Part shown: in pieces, positions 1-10,382 of the stretch | Layout of the letters: every line of letters begins with the position of its first letter | Position numbering within the stretch: the first letter of the stretch is position 1 | NCBI GenBank assembly: GCA_963921425.1 | Contig: OY992833.1 | Location: forward strand, 3,598,501 to 3,662,500 | Length of the DNA: 64,000 nucleotides | Direction of reading: 5' to 3' | DNA from: Dryas octopetala | Lineage: Eukaryota; Streptophyta; Magnoliopsida; Rosales; Rosaceae | Notes under the pieces: model-generated | Database searches by the model: none | What the model saw: the letters and a program-made list of their open reading frames with translations, nothing else | What the model was told of the DNA's origin: nothing | Made by a program: the position numbers and the translations under genes

Positions 1-2955
1 AATCTCAGACTTCATGGCGGCACGCCATTGTGGAATCTGAACGGCCTGAGAGAAACTCGTGGGTTCTTTAAGAAGTGTAAGTTGAGCAAGATATGTTTTG
101 TGAGGATGAGAAATTTGAGCATAAGACAAGGACTGAGAGATTGGGTGAGCCGTACCTGAACGAGTGACCGAGTGCGTGGATGATGGTGGGACGAGCCGTG
201 AAGGGAGGCGAGTCTCGAGATGGAAATCTTGCAAATGGGCAGGCGGCCTGGTGGCGCGACCGCCGCGGCGCGGAGCTGGGTTGGGAGAGGTGGACGACGG
301 AGATGGTGTGGGCGAAGGAGAGATAAGCGACGGGGATGGTGGAGGCAATGAAGATGATGTAGATGCAGGTGTCGGTGGAGAAGGGGCGACAACAGAGGAT
401 GAAGAAGGCAGATCGGTGAGATCTGTATTGGGTGTGAGTATTGAAGTATGGTCATGTGGGCCAGTGAGTGAAGTGGGCCCATTAGGAGGAGAATGCAAAT
501 GGGCTATATTGTCCATGTCAAAGTGTAGTAACGGGTCAAGGCTAGGAGAAGAAATTATGGGTAAAGTTTGATGAGGTGGTGACACAGCGGATTGGTGAGG
601 AAGTGAGAAAGGAAACACATTTTCAAAGAAACTCACATCACGAGAAACAAGCACCTTTTGCTGACTGAGATCAAAAACGCGATATCCTTTTTGGCCATAA
701 GGATACCCCAGAAAAATACACCGAGATGCTCGTGGATCAAATTTCGAACGAGTCTGTGCATGAGTAGAAGTGAAACACAGGCAACCAAAAACACGCAAAT
801 GTGAGTAACTGGGAGGTTTGTGAAACAACTTTTCATACGGGGTTTTGCCCTTAAGAAGAGGAGTAGGTGTTCGATTTATGAGATATGCGGAAGTGAGAAT
901 AGCATCCCCCCAAAAATGATTTGGAAGCCCAGCCTGAATAAGCAAGGCACGAGCCATATTTAACAAGTGTCTATGTTTTCTTTCAACAACCCCATTTTGT
1001 TGTGGTGTATTAATACAACTAGTTTGATGTATGATACCTTTATCAGCATAGAAGTTTCCAATGTTGAATTCAGGACCATTGTCACTACGGATGATCTTAA
1101 TTTTGGAATCAAATTGAGTGGCAACCATATTGATGAAATTAACTAGAAGATTCCTAGCATCAGATTTGTGTTTCATAAGATAAATCCATGTGCATCTAGT
1201 GTAATCATCAACAATGGTAAGAAAATATTTGGCACCTGAAATCGAAGCAACTTTATAACCACCCCATATGTCAATATGAATTAAATCAAAACTAGAATGA
1301 GATGTAATTGAACTGGAAGGAAAAGGAAGTTTTGTCTGTTTAGCCAAAGGACAAATTGCACACATGTTGGTATCACAAGAAGTATGTTTCAAATTTGGAA
1401 AAGAGAATAACGAAAGAACTCTAGTAGATGGGTGTCCAAGACGTTGGTGCCAAAGAGTTGGATTGGATTTTTGCGCCTGATTGCATGTTCCTCTTTTGGC
1501 TCGATCGAGATAGTAGAGGCCCTCCCGTTCAATTCCCGTCCCAATCATCATCCCCGAACGTAGGTCCTATATGATACAAAATTGGTTCAGAAAAATGGTT
1601 ATACAAGATGAATTGGCTAACTTGCTAATTGAAATCAAATTCAATTTGAGATACGGGACACACAAAACATTCTCAAGAATCAAATTGGGAAACAAGGCAA
1701 CTGTGCCAATGTGGGTCACTGGTGCCACAGACCCATTCGGCAATTCTACTGTGTGATTAGTGACCGGTCTCGAGTGAGAGAGCAGATTGAAATCATAGAT
1801 CATATGATCCGTGCAGCCACTGTCTAAAATCCAAGTACTCTGTTTGCCATTAGAGTTAAGTGAAAAGGCTTTACCTGAAAGCTCATGGGTTGTGGAATTA
1901 CCAACGTGATTAGCAGAGGAGGTCCTATTTTGCAGCTCACTCAATATTTGTTTGCACTCTTCAGCGGTAAATGGGAATTTCATCTCTTTCCTCTCTGTTA
2001 TACACGCTGCTGCTTGGTTCCCTTTGGAGATCACTGCACCAAACTCGCCCTCAGCCGCTGCCTTCTTCTTGCGGCAATACTCGGCTGTGTGACCCTTCCA
2101 TCCGCAAAATGCACATTTTAGGTGTGCACGGCAATTCTTGGTAGTGTGGTTTGTTTTGTTGCACTTGGTACACTTCAACTCTCCCTTTCCTCCTTCGGAT
2201 TCACGGCTATAATTCTTTACGGCAAACACGGCTGCATCCGGTTGTGCCTGAGCTTTGCCCGCTGTCACTTCCGATTGCTTCTCATGCCGCAGGACTAGAG
2301 AGTACGCCTTGTTCACTGCGGGTAAAGGATCTTGCAGCAATGTGTTGCTACGAACACTTGCATATGAGTCATTGAGACCCATGAGGAACTTCATGGTCTT
2401 TTGCGTGTCCAAGTATGCAGCCACTTCCTTGACCGATCCACAAGTGCAGATCGGAAAGGTGCACAGAGCATCACGCTCATCCCATAGTCCCTTCAATTTC
2501 GTAAAGTAAGATCCCACGGACATACTTCCCTGCACACAATCATGAATCTCATTCTCAATATTGAACAGTTGAACCACGTTCACATGTGAGAATCTTTCCT
2601 GCAATTCCAGCCACATCTGCCTAGCATTCTTGCAATTAATCACGCTGCTGGCGATGTCCTTTGACATCGACCCTAGCAGCCAAGTTTGAACCAAATTATT
2701 GCAACGATTCCACTGTTGCCATTCATTTGGATCCTTCCCATTTGGCTCCTTGATCGAACCATCTATGAGTCCGATTTTGTTCTTGACCGTTAAGGCCATG
2801 GTCATGGATTGTTTCCATGTGCTGTAATTATCTTCAACCAATGGCTGCGGCACAAGAATAGCACCGGGTTGGTCTGAATGATGAAGGTATAGTTGATGAT
2901 TGGGATTGTCCCACTTGGTTGCCGAAGCCGTGCCCGATGTTTTGCTTTCTTCCAT
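1..2955 (-). pseudogene. Copia gag-pol polyprotein with one in-frame stop, 3' end off window
   Basis: Translation starts at 2955 and runs 462 codons to a TAG at 1567-1569. Reading on in the same frame, I checked every codon from 1566 to 1 and found no further stop, so the frame is broken at one place only. Before the stop lie a gag domain (roughly residues 25-230), two CX2CX4HX4C zinc knuckles near residues 264-290, and the protease motif ILDSGCTDHM near residue 378. After it come the GAG-pre-integrase HQRLGHPS motif, an integrase with the NGVVERKHR signature, a proline/serine-rich linker encoded around 100-560, and the start of the RT domain at the edge. The stop falls between protease and integrase, so a product from this copy would lack integrase and RT. 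The open plus-strand frames over this region are antisense shadows. Confidence 0.9.
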
Positions 2956-3003
2956 GGAGGTCGGCTAGGGTTTTATAATGTTTTGTATATTGCCCAGATC
3001 AAT

Positions 3004-3015
3004 GCTCTGATACCA
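3004..3015 (-). promoter_or_regulatory. Primer-binding site (initiator tRNA-Met) of left copia element
   Basis: The minus strand reads TGGTATCAGAGC immediately inside the LTR. This is the standard tRNA-Met primer site of plant copia elements and fixes the LTR edge at 3016. Confidence 0.93.
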
Positions 3016-3170
3016 TGTAAGAAAATGATATGTGATTGATTTGTTATTTTATTCAAGAGGCAGAGCCACAAACTTATAGGTACATAAACATCCTAATATG
3101 GTTCCTATGATCAAGCTAAATTGTTTACAAACAAGGAAAGTAATTATTTACAATATTGACAGAATCAACA
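3016..3170 (-). repeat. 5' LTR of left copia element (155 bp)
   Basis: On the minus strand the LTR starts TGTTGATTCTGTCAATATTG and ends in TTACA directly before the primer-binding site, with canonical TG...CA ends. The right limit at 3170 is supported independently by the resumption of F-box coding sequence at 3171. The partner LTR is outside the window, so LTR divergence cannot be measured. Confidence 0.85.
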
Positions 3171-3366
3171 TTCCATTCTAAGCTCGATTTCCTTCAACAC
3201 TTTCTTTGGATTGTAGAATATCAAGTTTCTTTCATCATGATCAATCAAAACTTCAGCTCTCTCTAGAATACATAAAGGCTCCTCAACCAATGTTTACACC
3301 TGGGTTTAAACTCTGAAGTTATATATGTCCATGACTTTTGTCCAAGATGCTTGGCCCCATCTTCCT
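3171..3366 (-). pseudogene. F-box (FBA domain) gene fragment, C-terminal part, interrupted by copia insertion
   Basis: One minus-strand frame of about 65 codons aligns with the C-terminal FBA region of the intact neighbour at 3806-4936. It contains an ASWTKVMD segment (neighbour: ESWTRVLQ) and an ILERAEVLIDHDERNLIFYNP segment (neighbour: ILENGEVLLNYDARVLVLYNP). Two TAA stops lie between the two segments, so it is dead. Coding similarity stops exactly at the LTR edge at 3170, so the retroelement landed inside this coding sequence; the last residues should continue beyond the element's other LTR, left of the window. It is probably a tandem paralogue of the intact F-box gene in the same orientation. 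Confidence 0.75.
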
Positions 3367-3805
3367 TTATCACCTATCTAACAAAGGGATCACATTATAT
3401 GAACAAATACTTTTCCTGGTTTGATTCAACTTAGTGTGTCCTCACTTGTCAAGGAGGGTCCGAATCCTCTGCTGACATTTTTTTTGGTGCTGATGATTTG
3501 GAGGAGAAGTATTCAGATTGTACCAATCTTGCTTGGTGCAGTCATATTATCAAAACTTCAGCTCCCTCTAGAAGGACAACTCGAAAACAGATGACACCAC
3601 ACAGGCCAAGTTTAACGAAAGTAACATTAAAAACAGAAAAAAAATAAAAAATAAAAAACAAAAGAAAACCAGAAAATCTTCTGCAATAAAATTTTGATGC
3701 TCCAAATACAAATTTGCAGAGGACTTGATCATATAAGATAGAAAGAGTGGAGGAATTAAAGACAAGAAGATGATCCAAATTCATTAGACTGGAGCAATGC
3801 TGGTT
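3367..3805. other. Spacer between F-box pseudogene and F-box gene
   Basis: No convincing gene. A 25-base word near 3547-3571 (ATCAAAACTTCAGCTCCCTC and the next five bases) repeats a coding word of the F-box fragment at 3242-3266, so more decayed F-box sequence may lie here. The short ORFs on the minus strand are A/T-rich noise and probably 3' UTR of the F-box gene. Confidence 0.4.
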
Positions 3806-4936
3806 TCACATGTCTGCACCGCTCCCAATTACTGGTGAAACTAAAGTCTCTACATAAGCAGCTGCTTCAAAGCAATCATCCTCAGTAATATCCTCAAATG
3901 TCCGATTCTGGGGATTATATAATACCAGGACCCTTGCATCATAATTCAACAAGACTTCACCATTCTCTAAAATATATACAGGCTTCAAAAAAAGTTCAGT
4001 CTCTTCAACATTAAACTCGTCAGCTAAAATCTTAGAAGAAACTTGTAGGACTCTAGTCCAAGATTCTTGGACTCCATATTTTTCCATGATCCATATTGTA
4101 AAAGGGGTGTTGTCGATGGGGTCAGTATAAATGAAGAGACGATTTCTAGAAGTCCCAATGCTGACGAATATACAATCTCTGTTGCCACAAGTGGGCAATG
4201 GCACCATCTCCTTAAATTTTTCATCTGCCAAGTCAAAAGAAATGATTTGCGAACTCATTGTGCCAAGCTCTGCCCAATGTAGAGCCCCATTAAACAAGCA
4301 CCCCATACCAAGTGCACTAACATTTTTGGATTCTTCATAAACCCTCCATGAATTTGACTTTAGTGAAAAGACCTCAATCACAGTTTCCTTATTCACTGTA
4401 CTCCCCCGTATTACCTTGTAATCTTCAGTTTTGGAATCATAACCAAAACCATAAAGCTCGTGGTTATCAGAAGGAGGTTTTGGTAAAACTTTGGTATCTC
4501 TGGTAGATGGGTTCCATAAGACAATGCTGTTGTCATCCACTTCTAGACATATCATGCCATTACATGAACCCAAAATTCTCACATACTCGATGGTGACCAC
4601 GGGGGAAGCAAGTTCTCTTGTCCCAAAAAGACCATCATTGTATTCTACGGAAAGGAGAGGATAAGCTGAGACGAACAGCTTGAAGCTGTTAGTACTGTTG
4701 GTGGCCATGATTGCGCGAGACTGGTGCTTTGAAACAAATTGAGGGTTGGAGGTTAGAACAGGCCAAGACTTGCATGCACAGCGAAATCTTACTATAGATT
4801 TCACTGGTAGCCTGGAGAGTATATCCGCAATGAGAGCTTTAGTGATGTATGTGCTGCATTTTCTCTTTTTTGATGATGTGTTGATAAACATTGTGTCCAG
4901 CCACATTCTGCGGTCTAATTTTGTTGACCCAGCCAT
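3806..4936 (-). CDS. F-box protein with F-box-associated (FBA) domain
   Basis: Intact single-exon gene, 376 residues. The F-box lies near residues 32-72 (LIADILSRLPVKSIVRFRC, then CKSW), which in this family binds SKP1 and places the protein in an SCF ubiquitin ligase. The rest is an FBA-type beta-rich domain: NGMICLEVDDNSIVLWNPST near residues 130-150, YGFGYDSKTEDYKVIRG near 170-185, then the RNRLFIY, ESWTRV and LYNPQNRTFEDI blocks to the end. The domain would recruit the substrate, which the sequence does not reveal. The start at 4936 is the first Met in frame, and the minus strand reads TTTTTGTAG directly before the ATG after a T-rich run, so the start may sit at a 3' splice site with an intron in the 5' UTR. 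A complete copia element lies about 400 bp upstream, which could affect expression. Confidence 0.88.
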   Translation of the reverse strand: MAGSTKLDRRMWLDTMFINTSSKKRKCSTYITKALIADILSRLPVKSIVRFRCACKSWPVLTSNPQFVSKHQSRAIMATNSTNSFKLFVSAYPLLSVEYNDGLFGTRELASPVVTIEYVRILGSCNGMICLEVDDNSIVLWNPSTRDTKVLPKPPSDNHELYGFGYDSKTEDYKVIRGSTVNKETVIEVFSLKSNSWRVYEESKNVSALGMGCLFNGALHWAELGTMSSQIISFDLADEKFKEMVPLPTCGNRDCIFVSIGTSRNRLFIYTDPIDNTPFTIWIMEKYGVQESWTRVLQVSSKILADEFNVEETELFLKPVYILENGEVLLNYDARVLVLYNPQNRTFEDITEDDCFEAAAYVETLVSPVIGSGADM

Positions 4937-5335
4937 CTACAAAAATCACACAGGAAAATAACCAAGAAATGAGCAAAGCAACAAACAGAAACACAACCAA
5001 ACAACTAAACAACAACAATACATGCACCAATACAGCCAAGATGTATACTTTCTTCAACTCTAGATTTGATTTTCCATAAGAAACCTTAAGAATCTTCAAT
5101 TAGGGGTCAGAGTTGGCGCTATTAATTTTCATTTTTGGTTACTTTTCCTTAAGTTTCTGTTGTAACATATTGATTGATCTAATTTAATTCTCATTACTTG
5201 TTTTCTTCTTCTGTACATTGAGTCTCTTCTAAATTCCTCCACACGAAATCTTCTCACATATTAACAGTTTCCCATAAGAAATTTTAATTAGGGGTGAGAA
5301 CTTTCCATATGTCAACTTCAATTAGGGGGTGAGAA
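4937..5335. other. 5' flank of the F-box gene, cut by a copia insertion
   Basis: No coding sequence. It probably contains a 5' UTR intron end and part of the promoter. A degenerate motif CCATAAGAAA...AATTAGGGGT(C/G)AGA occurs near 5075-5108 and 5272-5299, with a third partial copy near 5312-5335. The retroelement at 5341 separates this flank from whatever lay further upstream (10309 onward). Confidence 0.5.
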
Positions 5336-5340
5336 CATAA

Positions 5341-5699
5341 TATTAGAGTTAATTAAGGCTTATGCCTGATAACCAATCTTTTCTGTTTAGTTAGTTAATT
5401 GAATTTGTCATTGCTTAGTTGGCATTGCCTCATAGGGTGATGTGTGCACTGCTGTAAGAGCTCATAGGCTCGTGTGTGAGATAACGGCCTTAAGGCTGCA
5501 ACTATGTCGTTTTGTATAACTGATTTTCTGAAATGGAATATAGTGTGCTGGGGTGTGCATCTTGCATATCAGTGAGCATGACATTTGCGTGTTCTCCTTC
5601 TTCCCTCTCTCTCTTAGCTCAAAACTCTCTGTAGCTCTCTGCTCTCTTTAGTCTTTATTCCTAGTTACATTCCAGGCACTATATACAACAAATTCAACA
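5341..5699 (+). repeat. 5' LTR (359 bp) of intact copia element
   Basis: Begins TATTAGAGTT and ends TTCAACA just before the primer site. The start is TA, not TG, and the 3' LTR shares it. Relative to the 3' LTR: GATGTGTGC against GATGTTTGC, CCTAGTT against CCTGGTT, and one missing G in GCGTGTTCTCC. Confidence 0.95.
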
Positions 5700-5711
5700 T
5701 GGTATCAGAGC
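5700..5711 (+). promoter_or_regulatory. Primer-binding site (initiator tRNA-Met) of intact copia element
   Basis: TGGTATCAGAGC directly abuts the 5' LTR, the usual primer site for minus-strand cDNA synthesis in plant copia elements. Confidence 0.95.
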
Positions 5712-5792
5712 CCAGGTTGGTTCTGTGACTGGGCGTGTACTGTGTGTGTGAGCTAGAGTGAAACAGAGGAACAAATCCATCTAGATCTAGGC

Positions 5793-8700
5793 ATGGCTGG
5801 GTCTGGGAGTGGTGAGCTACGAGCTCCCATTTTCGATGGTACTGAGTATGAGTTCTGGAAGGTGCGCATGGTGACTATCTTCAAGTCACATGGCATCTGG
5901 AAGCTAGTAGAAAAAGGGATTACAATCCCAGAAGCAAAGAAGAAGAAGGAGAAGGCTAAGAAGGAAGGAGACTCCAGCATCGATGAGGAAGATGAACTGG
6001 AAGCTTACATGGAGGAGCAGAATATGAAAGATGCAAAGGCATTGGGCATCATTCAAGGGGCTGTATCCAAAGAGATTTTCTCTCGAATTATCAACCAAGA
6101 CACTGCCAAAGGAGCTTGGGATCTTCTACAAACAGAATACCATGGTGATGAACAATCCAGGTCTGTTAAATTGCAAAGTTTGAGAAAAGAATTTGAATAC
6201 ATGAGAATGAGGGAGAGTGAAGCATTGTCTGAGTATTCTACTCGTTTCTTTGATTTAACTAACCAAATGGAAAAATATGGTGAATGCTTGACTCAACAAA
6301 GAATGGTGCAGAAGGTCTTAATCAGTGTAACTAAAGTTTATGATCCTATGTGTGTGGTGCTCGAAAGGACTATTGATTTGAATTCTGTGTCTGTAAATGA
6401 AGTGTTTGCCTCTCTCAAAAGTTATGAGTTAAGGCTAAGCAGGCATGAGGAAGATGATGAGAAGGTGGAAAGGGCTTTTGCTAGTATGAATGTTGGCTCC
6501 AAAGGACAGAACAATCAATCAAAGCCTCACAACCATGATGGGGGAAAAAGAAACTTCAAAAGCTGGAAGGGAAAACCAAAGAAATGGGACAACAAGGTTC
6601 AATCCAATTTGAGACCAGGAGGTGACTCTGGGAAGGGAAAATGCAAAGTTTGTGATAAGGCTCACTATGGAGAGTGCTGGTTCAAAGGGAAGGTGAAATG
6701 CTACAATTGTGACAGGTTTGGGCATGTAATGAAGGATTGCCATCAACCACACAAGAAGGGACAGATTGCTAACTATGCAAATCAAGTCCATGAACCTGCC
6801 ACAATGTTCTATGCATGCCACAAAGCCTCAGTGGAGAAAGAGCAAGGTGTTTGGTATCTTGATAGTGGCTGCAGCAATCATATGACTAGCCATGAGTCAC
6901 TTCTGATCAATATTGACAGAAGTATGAAATGCAAAATAAAGATGGGGACTGGAGACATTGTGGAATCAACTGGGAAGGGAGTCTTGCCTGTGCAAACAAA
7001 GGGAGGAACAAGGTATATCACAGAAGTCATGATTGTGCCAGGATTAGATGAAAATCTTCTCAGTATTGGACAAATGGTGGAGCATGGTTACTGGCTGGTA
7101 TTTGGTGAGTACATGGTGACCATTTATGAAGATAAGAGCATGAAAATTCCTGTGGCAGCAGTTCAAATGAAAGGGAATAGGTGTTTCCCACTTGTTCTCG
7201 AGGACATAAGTCCAATGATGGCAAAGAAGGCCACAGTGACTGGTTCAAACTGGAAATGGCATAAGAGACTTGGCCATTTGAATTTCGAGAGCATGCTGCT
7301 ATTGCAGGACAAAGCAATGGTGATTGGCTTACCAAAACTCACAAAAGGAGAGCATGTCTGTGAAGGATGTGCTTTGAGCAAAAGTCACAGGGAAGCATTT
7401 GATAAAGGGAAGACTGCTAGAGCAATTGATTTGCTAGAATTGATCCACACAGATGTCTGTGGACCAATGTCAGAAACCTTGGGAGGAAACAAGTATTTCC
7501 TCACATTCATTGATGACAAATCAAGAATGTGCTGGGTATACTTTCTGAGACAAAAGTCAGATGTATTCACTGTATTCAGAAAGTTTAAAGCAATGGTGGA
7601 ACTTCAATGTGGTTATAAAATAAAGAAAGTTAGAAGTGACAGAGGGGGTGAGTATACCTCAATGGAGTTTGAGAAGTTCTGTGAAGACCTTGGAATAGAA
7701 AAGCAACTCACTGTTGCTTATTCCCCTCAGCAGAATGGAGTGGCTGAGAGGAAGAATAGGACAATCATGGAAATGGCAAGGGTTATGTTGCAAGAGAAGA
7801 AACTACCTACTTACTTTTGGGGGGAAGCAGTTAACACTGCTGTGTATCTTTTAAATAGATGTCCTACTCGAGCCTTGATTGGTCAAACTCCATTTGAAGT
7901 TTTCAGTGGAAGGAAGCCAGGAGTGAAGCATTTGAGAATCTTTGGCTCAATGTGTTATACACACATCCCTAATCAATTGAGACACAAGCTGGATGATACA
8001 AGTCAAAAAGGAGTGTTTGTTGGATATGGAACTAGAGAAAAAGGGTATAGAGTGTTTGATCTCAAGAGCAATAAAGTGATAGTCTCTAGAAGTGTGATCT
8101 TTGAAGAGTCTGCAATGTGTAATTGGAATTCAAAGTCCACTGAATACATATCTGTACCTTGGAGTGATGAAGAGGATTTCCATACTGCAGAAACTGAATC
8201 TGAGCATGAAACATTGTGTCCAACTTCACAGAGTCCCTTCAATCCAATTGCATCTCCTAATGCTAATCCAAGTCCTAGTCCCTCACTTACATCACCTGCT
8301 GCAACAACTGAAATTGACCCTGCAAGCACCTATGATTCAACACCAAAGAAGTGGAGAAGCCTAGATGAGGTATTTGCTCACTGTAAAATGAGCATTGTGG
8401 AACCAGAAACCTATATTGAAGCAGCTAAAGACAAGGCATGGCAGAAGGCTATGGAAAATGAAATTGAAATGATTGAGAAGAATAAAACTTGGCAGCTGGT
8501 TGATAGGCCAGGGAACAAACCAATTGTTGGTGTAAAGTGGATATTCAAGACTAAACTCAACCTTGATGGGTCAATACAGAAGCACAAGGCTAGGTTAGTA
8601 GCCAAAGGCTATACACAAAAACCAGGGATTGACTTCAATGAGACATTTGCTCCTGTGGCAAGGCTTGACACCATTAGAACCTTAATTGCTTTATCAGCTC

Positions 8701-9959
8701 AAAAGGGTTGGAAGCTTTATCAGTTGGATGTCAAATCTGCTTTTCTAAATGGAGAGCTAGAAGAGGAAGTGTATGTAGATCAACCTGATGGCTTCACTGT
8801 TAAAGGCCAGGAAGACAAGGTATATAGGCTGCACAAGGCTCTCTATGGTCTAAAGCAAGCACCAAGGGCCTGGTACAGCAACATAGACACATATCTGATG
8901 CAGTGTGGATTCGAGAAGAGTCCTAGTGAAGCTACCCTTTATGTTAAGAACAAAGAAAACCAGGGAACACTCATTGTCTCACTCTATGTGGATGATATAG
9001 TCTACACTGGCAGTAGCATGAACATGCTTGAAGACTTCAAGGCAGAAATGATGAATAGGTATGAGATGACTGATTTGGGACTGCTACACCATTTTCTAGG
9101 AATTGGTGTAATCCAATTAGAAGGGAGCATCTTCATTCATCAAAAGAAGTATGCTCAAAGTTTGTTAGAAAAATTTGGTTTGAGAGATTGCAAGGCTGTC
9201 TCTACACCTCTAGCAACATCTGATAAGCTTAAGAAGGATGATGGAAGCAAGGCAGCTAATGAAGAACAATACAGGAAAATGGTGGGAAGTTTACTCTATT
9301 TGACAGCTACAAGACCAGACATCATGTTTGCTGCAAGCCTCTTAGCTCGATTCATGCATTGTGCATCAATGAAGCACATTGGTACTGCAAAGAGGGTGCT
9401 GAGATATATACAGGGAACCTTGGATTTTGGCATCCAGTACAAGAAAGACACTGCTGCAGTCCTAATAGGGTATTGTGACAGTGATTGGGGAGGAGATGAG
9501 GATGACATGAAGTCTACTTCAGGTTATGCATTCTCATTTGGAAGTGGAGCTTTCTCTTGGGCATCTGTGAAGCAACACAGTGTGGCTCTATCAACAGCAG
9601 AGGCTGAGTATGTCAGTGCTGCAGAAGCAACAACTCAAGCCATATGGTTGAGATTTGTGTTACATGATTTTGGTGAGGAACAAATGGAAGCAACCCCACT
9701 TATGTGTGACAATACATCTGCTATAGCTATGACTAAGAATCCTGTTTTTCATCAGAGGTCAAAGCATATTAAGAGGAAGTACCATTTCATTAGAGATGCC
9801 ATTAATGAAGGAGAAATTGAATTACTGTACTGCAAGAGTGAGGAGCAATTGGCTGACATTTTCACCAAGGCTCTTCCTAGAGAAAGATTATGTGAATTGA
9901 GGAATCAACTTGGAATGCTATCAGTCAAAGCCTTAGAAGGGAGTATTAGAGTTAATTAA
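5793..9959 (+). CDS. Copia gag-pol polyprotein, intact
   Basis: Uninterrupted 1388-residue frame. Gag N-terminal region ([13 protein letters not shown] near residue 10) with gag helices to about 230; zinc knuckle [14 protein letters not shown] near 303-316; aspartic protease [12 protein letters not shown] near 353-364; GAG-pre-integrase [10 protein letters not shown] near 488; integrase core with HTDVCGP (about 551), RSDRGGEY (about 613) and NGVAERKNR (about 646). The reverse transcriptase starts near residue 916 (WIFKTKL) and has the catalytic YVDD near 1065; RNase H follows with YCDSDWGG (about 1226), STAEAEYV (about 1268) and a [12 protein letters not shown] tail block. All catalytic residues I can recognise are present. 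The ATG at 5793 is the first in frame after the primer site. Length is typical for a single-ORF plant copia element. The product would assemble into a virus-like particle and copy the element's RNA to DNA. Confidence 0.96.
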   Translation: MAGSGSGELRAPIFDGTEYEFWKVRMVTIFKSHGIWKLVEKGITIPEAKKKKEKAKKEGDSSIDEEDELEAYMEEQNMKDAKALGIIQGAVSKEIFSRIINQDTAKGAWDLLQTEYHGDEQSRSVKLQSLRKEFEYMRMRESEALSEYSTRFFDLTNQMEKYGECLTQQRMVQKVLISVTKVYDPMCVVLERTIDLNSVSVNEVFASLKSYELRLSRHEEDDEKVERAFASMNVGSKGQNNQSKPHNHDGGKRNFKSWKGKPKKWDNKVQSNLRPGGDSGKGKCKVCDKAHYGECWFKGKVKCYNCDRFGHVMKDCHQPHKKGQIANYANQVHEPATMFYACHKASVEKEQGVWYLDSGCSNHMTSHESLLINIDRSMKCKIKMGTGDIVESTGKGVLPVQTKGGTRYITEVMIVPGLDENLLSIGQMVEHGYWLVFGEYMVTIYEDKSMKIPVAAVQMKGNRCFPLVLEDISPMMAKKATVTGSNWKWHKRLGHLNFESMLLLQDKAMVIGLPKLTKGEHVCEGCALSKSHREAFDKGKTARAIDLLELIHTDVCGPMSETLGGNKYFLTFIDDKSRMCWVYFLRQKSDVFTVFRKFKAMVELQCGYKIKKVRSDRGGEYTSMEFEKFCEDLGIEKQLTVAYSPQQNGVAERKNRTIMEMARVMLQEKKLPTYFWGEAVNTAVYLLNRCPTRALIGQTPFEVFSGRKPGVKHLRIFGSMCYTHIPNQLRHKLDDTSQKGVFVGYGTREKGYRVFDLKSNKVIVSRSVIFEESAMCNWNSKSTEYISVPWSDEEDFHTAETESEHETLCPTSQSPFNPIASPNANPSPSPSLTSPAATTEIDPASTYDSTPKKWRSLDEVFAHCKMSIVEPETYIEAAKDKAWQKAMENEIEMIEKNKTWQLVDRPGNKPIVGVKWIFKTKLNLDGSIQKHKARLVAKGYTQKPGIDFNETFAPVARLDTIRTLIALSAQKGWKLYQLDVKSAFLNGELEEEVYVDQPDGFTVKGQEDKVYRLHKALYGLKQAPRAWYSNIDTYLMQCGFEKSPSEATLYVKNKENQGTLIVSLYVDDIVYTGSSMNMLEDFKAEMMNRYEMTDLGLLHHFLGIGVIQLEGSIFIHQKKYAQSLLEKFGLRDCKAVSTPLATSDKLKKDDGSKAANEEQYRKMVGSLLYLTATRPDIMFAASLLARFMHCASMKHIGTAKRVLRYIQGTLDFGIQYKKDTAAVLIGYCDSDWGGDEDDMKSTSGYAFSFGSGAFSWASVKQHSVALSTAEAEYVSAAEATTQAIWLRFVLHDFGEEQMEATPLMCDNTSAIAMTKNPVFHQRSKHIKRKYHFIRDAINEGEIELLYCKSEEQLADIFTKALPRERLCELRNQLGMLSVKALEGSIRVN
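9935..9943 (+). promoter_or_regulatory. Polypurine tract of intact copia element
   Basis: AGAAGGGAG lies directly before the 3' LTR, where plus-strand DNA priming is expected. It overlaps the last codons of the polyprotein, and the stop codon itself lies inside the 3' LTR. Confidence 0.75.
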
Positions 9960-10303
9960 GGCTTATGCCTGATAACCAATCTTTTCTGTTTAGTTAGTTA
10001 ATTGAATTTGTCATTGCTTAGTTGGCATTGCCTCATAGGGTGATGTTTGCACTGCTGTAAGAGCTCATAGGCTCGTGTGTGAGATAACGGCCTTAAGGCT
10101 GCAACTATGTCGTTTTGTATAACTGATTTTCTGAAATGGAATATAGTGTGCTGGGGTGTGCATCTTGCATATCAGTGAGCATGACATTTGCGTGTGTCTC
10201 CTTCTTCCCTCTCTCTCTTAGCTCAAAACTCTCTGTAGCTCTCTGCTCTCTTTAGTCTTTATTCCTGGTTACATTCCAGGCACTATATACAACAAATTCA
10301 ACA
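9944..10303 (+). repeat. 3' LTR (360 bp) of intact copia element
   Basis: Near-identical to the 5' LTR and bounded by the CATAA target duplication at 10304-10308. The polyprotein stop (TAA at 9957-9959) lies 14-16 bases inside this LTR. Confidence 0.95.
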
Positions 10304-10308
10304 CATAA

Positions 10309-10351
10309 GAATTCTACTCAAAATAAGAAAACCCAACAAATCGATAGAAAG

Positions 10352-10382
<31 letters not shown>

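Larger units (their letters stand above)
1..3170 (-). mobile_element. Ty1/copia LTR retrotransposon, truncated by the left window edge
   Basis: The element reads on the minus strand. From high to low coordinate it shows one LTR (3016-3170), a primer-binding site complementary to initiator tRNA-Met (3004-3015), gag with two zinc knuckles, an aspartic protease, a GAG-pre-integrase and integrase region, and the first residues of the reverse transcriptase. It then runs off position 1, so the rest of the RT, the RNase H and the second LTR lie outside the window. Its right boundary abuts coding sequence of a dead F-box gene, which shows the insertion point; the flanking five bases TTCCA (3171-3175) would be the target duplication to look for at the other end. 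One premature stop makes this copy non-autonomous as it stands. Domain order protease-integrase-RT places it in Ty1/copia. Confidence 0.95.
5341..10303 (+). mobile_element. Complete Ty1/copia retrotransposon, structurally intact and young
   Basis: Full-length element of 4963 bp: 5' LTR 5341-5699, primer-binding site 5700-5711, one open gag-pol frame 5793-9959, purine tract 9935-9943, 3' LTR 9944-10303. The five bases CATAA flank it on both sides (5336-5340 and 10304-10308), a perfect target duplication. The LTRs differ by two substitutions and one single-base indel over about 360 bp. At the commonly used plant rate of 1.3e-8 per site per year that suggests insertion roughly 0.2 million years ago; this is an estimate from a hand alignment. 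No frame-breaking lesion was found. It sits about 850 bp upstream of the F-box gene's start at its far edge of 5' flank and is oriented away from that gene. Confidence 0.97.

Noticed and set aside
12-482. 156-codon minus-strand ORF rich in His/Leu/Pro
   Set aside because: Frame-shifted shadow of the copia polyprotein; the true frame (codons starting at positions 1, 4, 7...) encodes the recognised domains.
164-571. 135-codon plus-strand ORF rich in Gly/Asp/Glu
   Set aside because: It is antisense to the proline/serine-rich linker of the copia polyprotein, which is open on the minus strand throughout.
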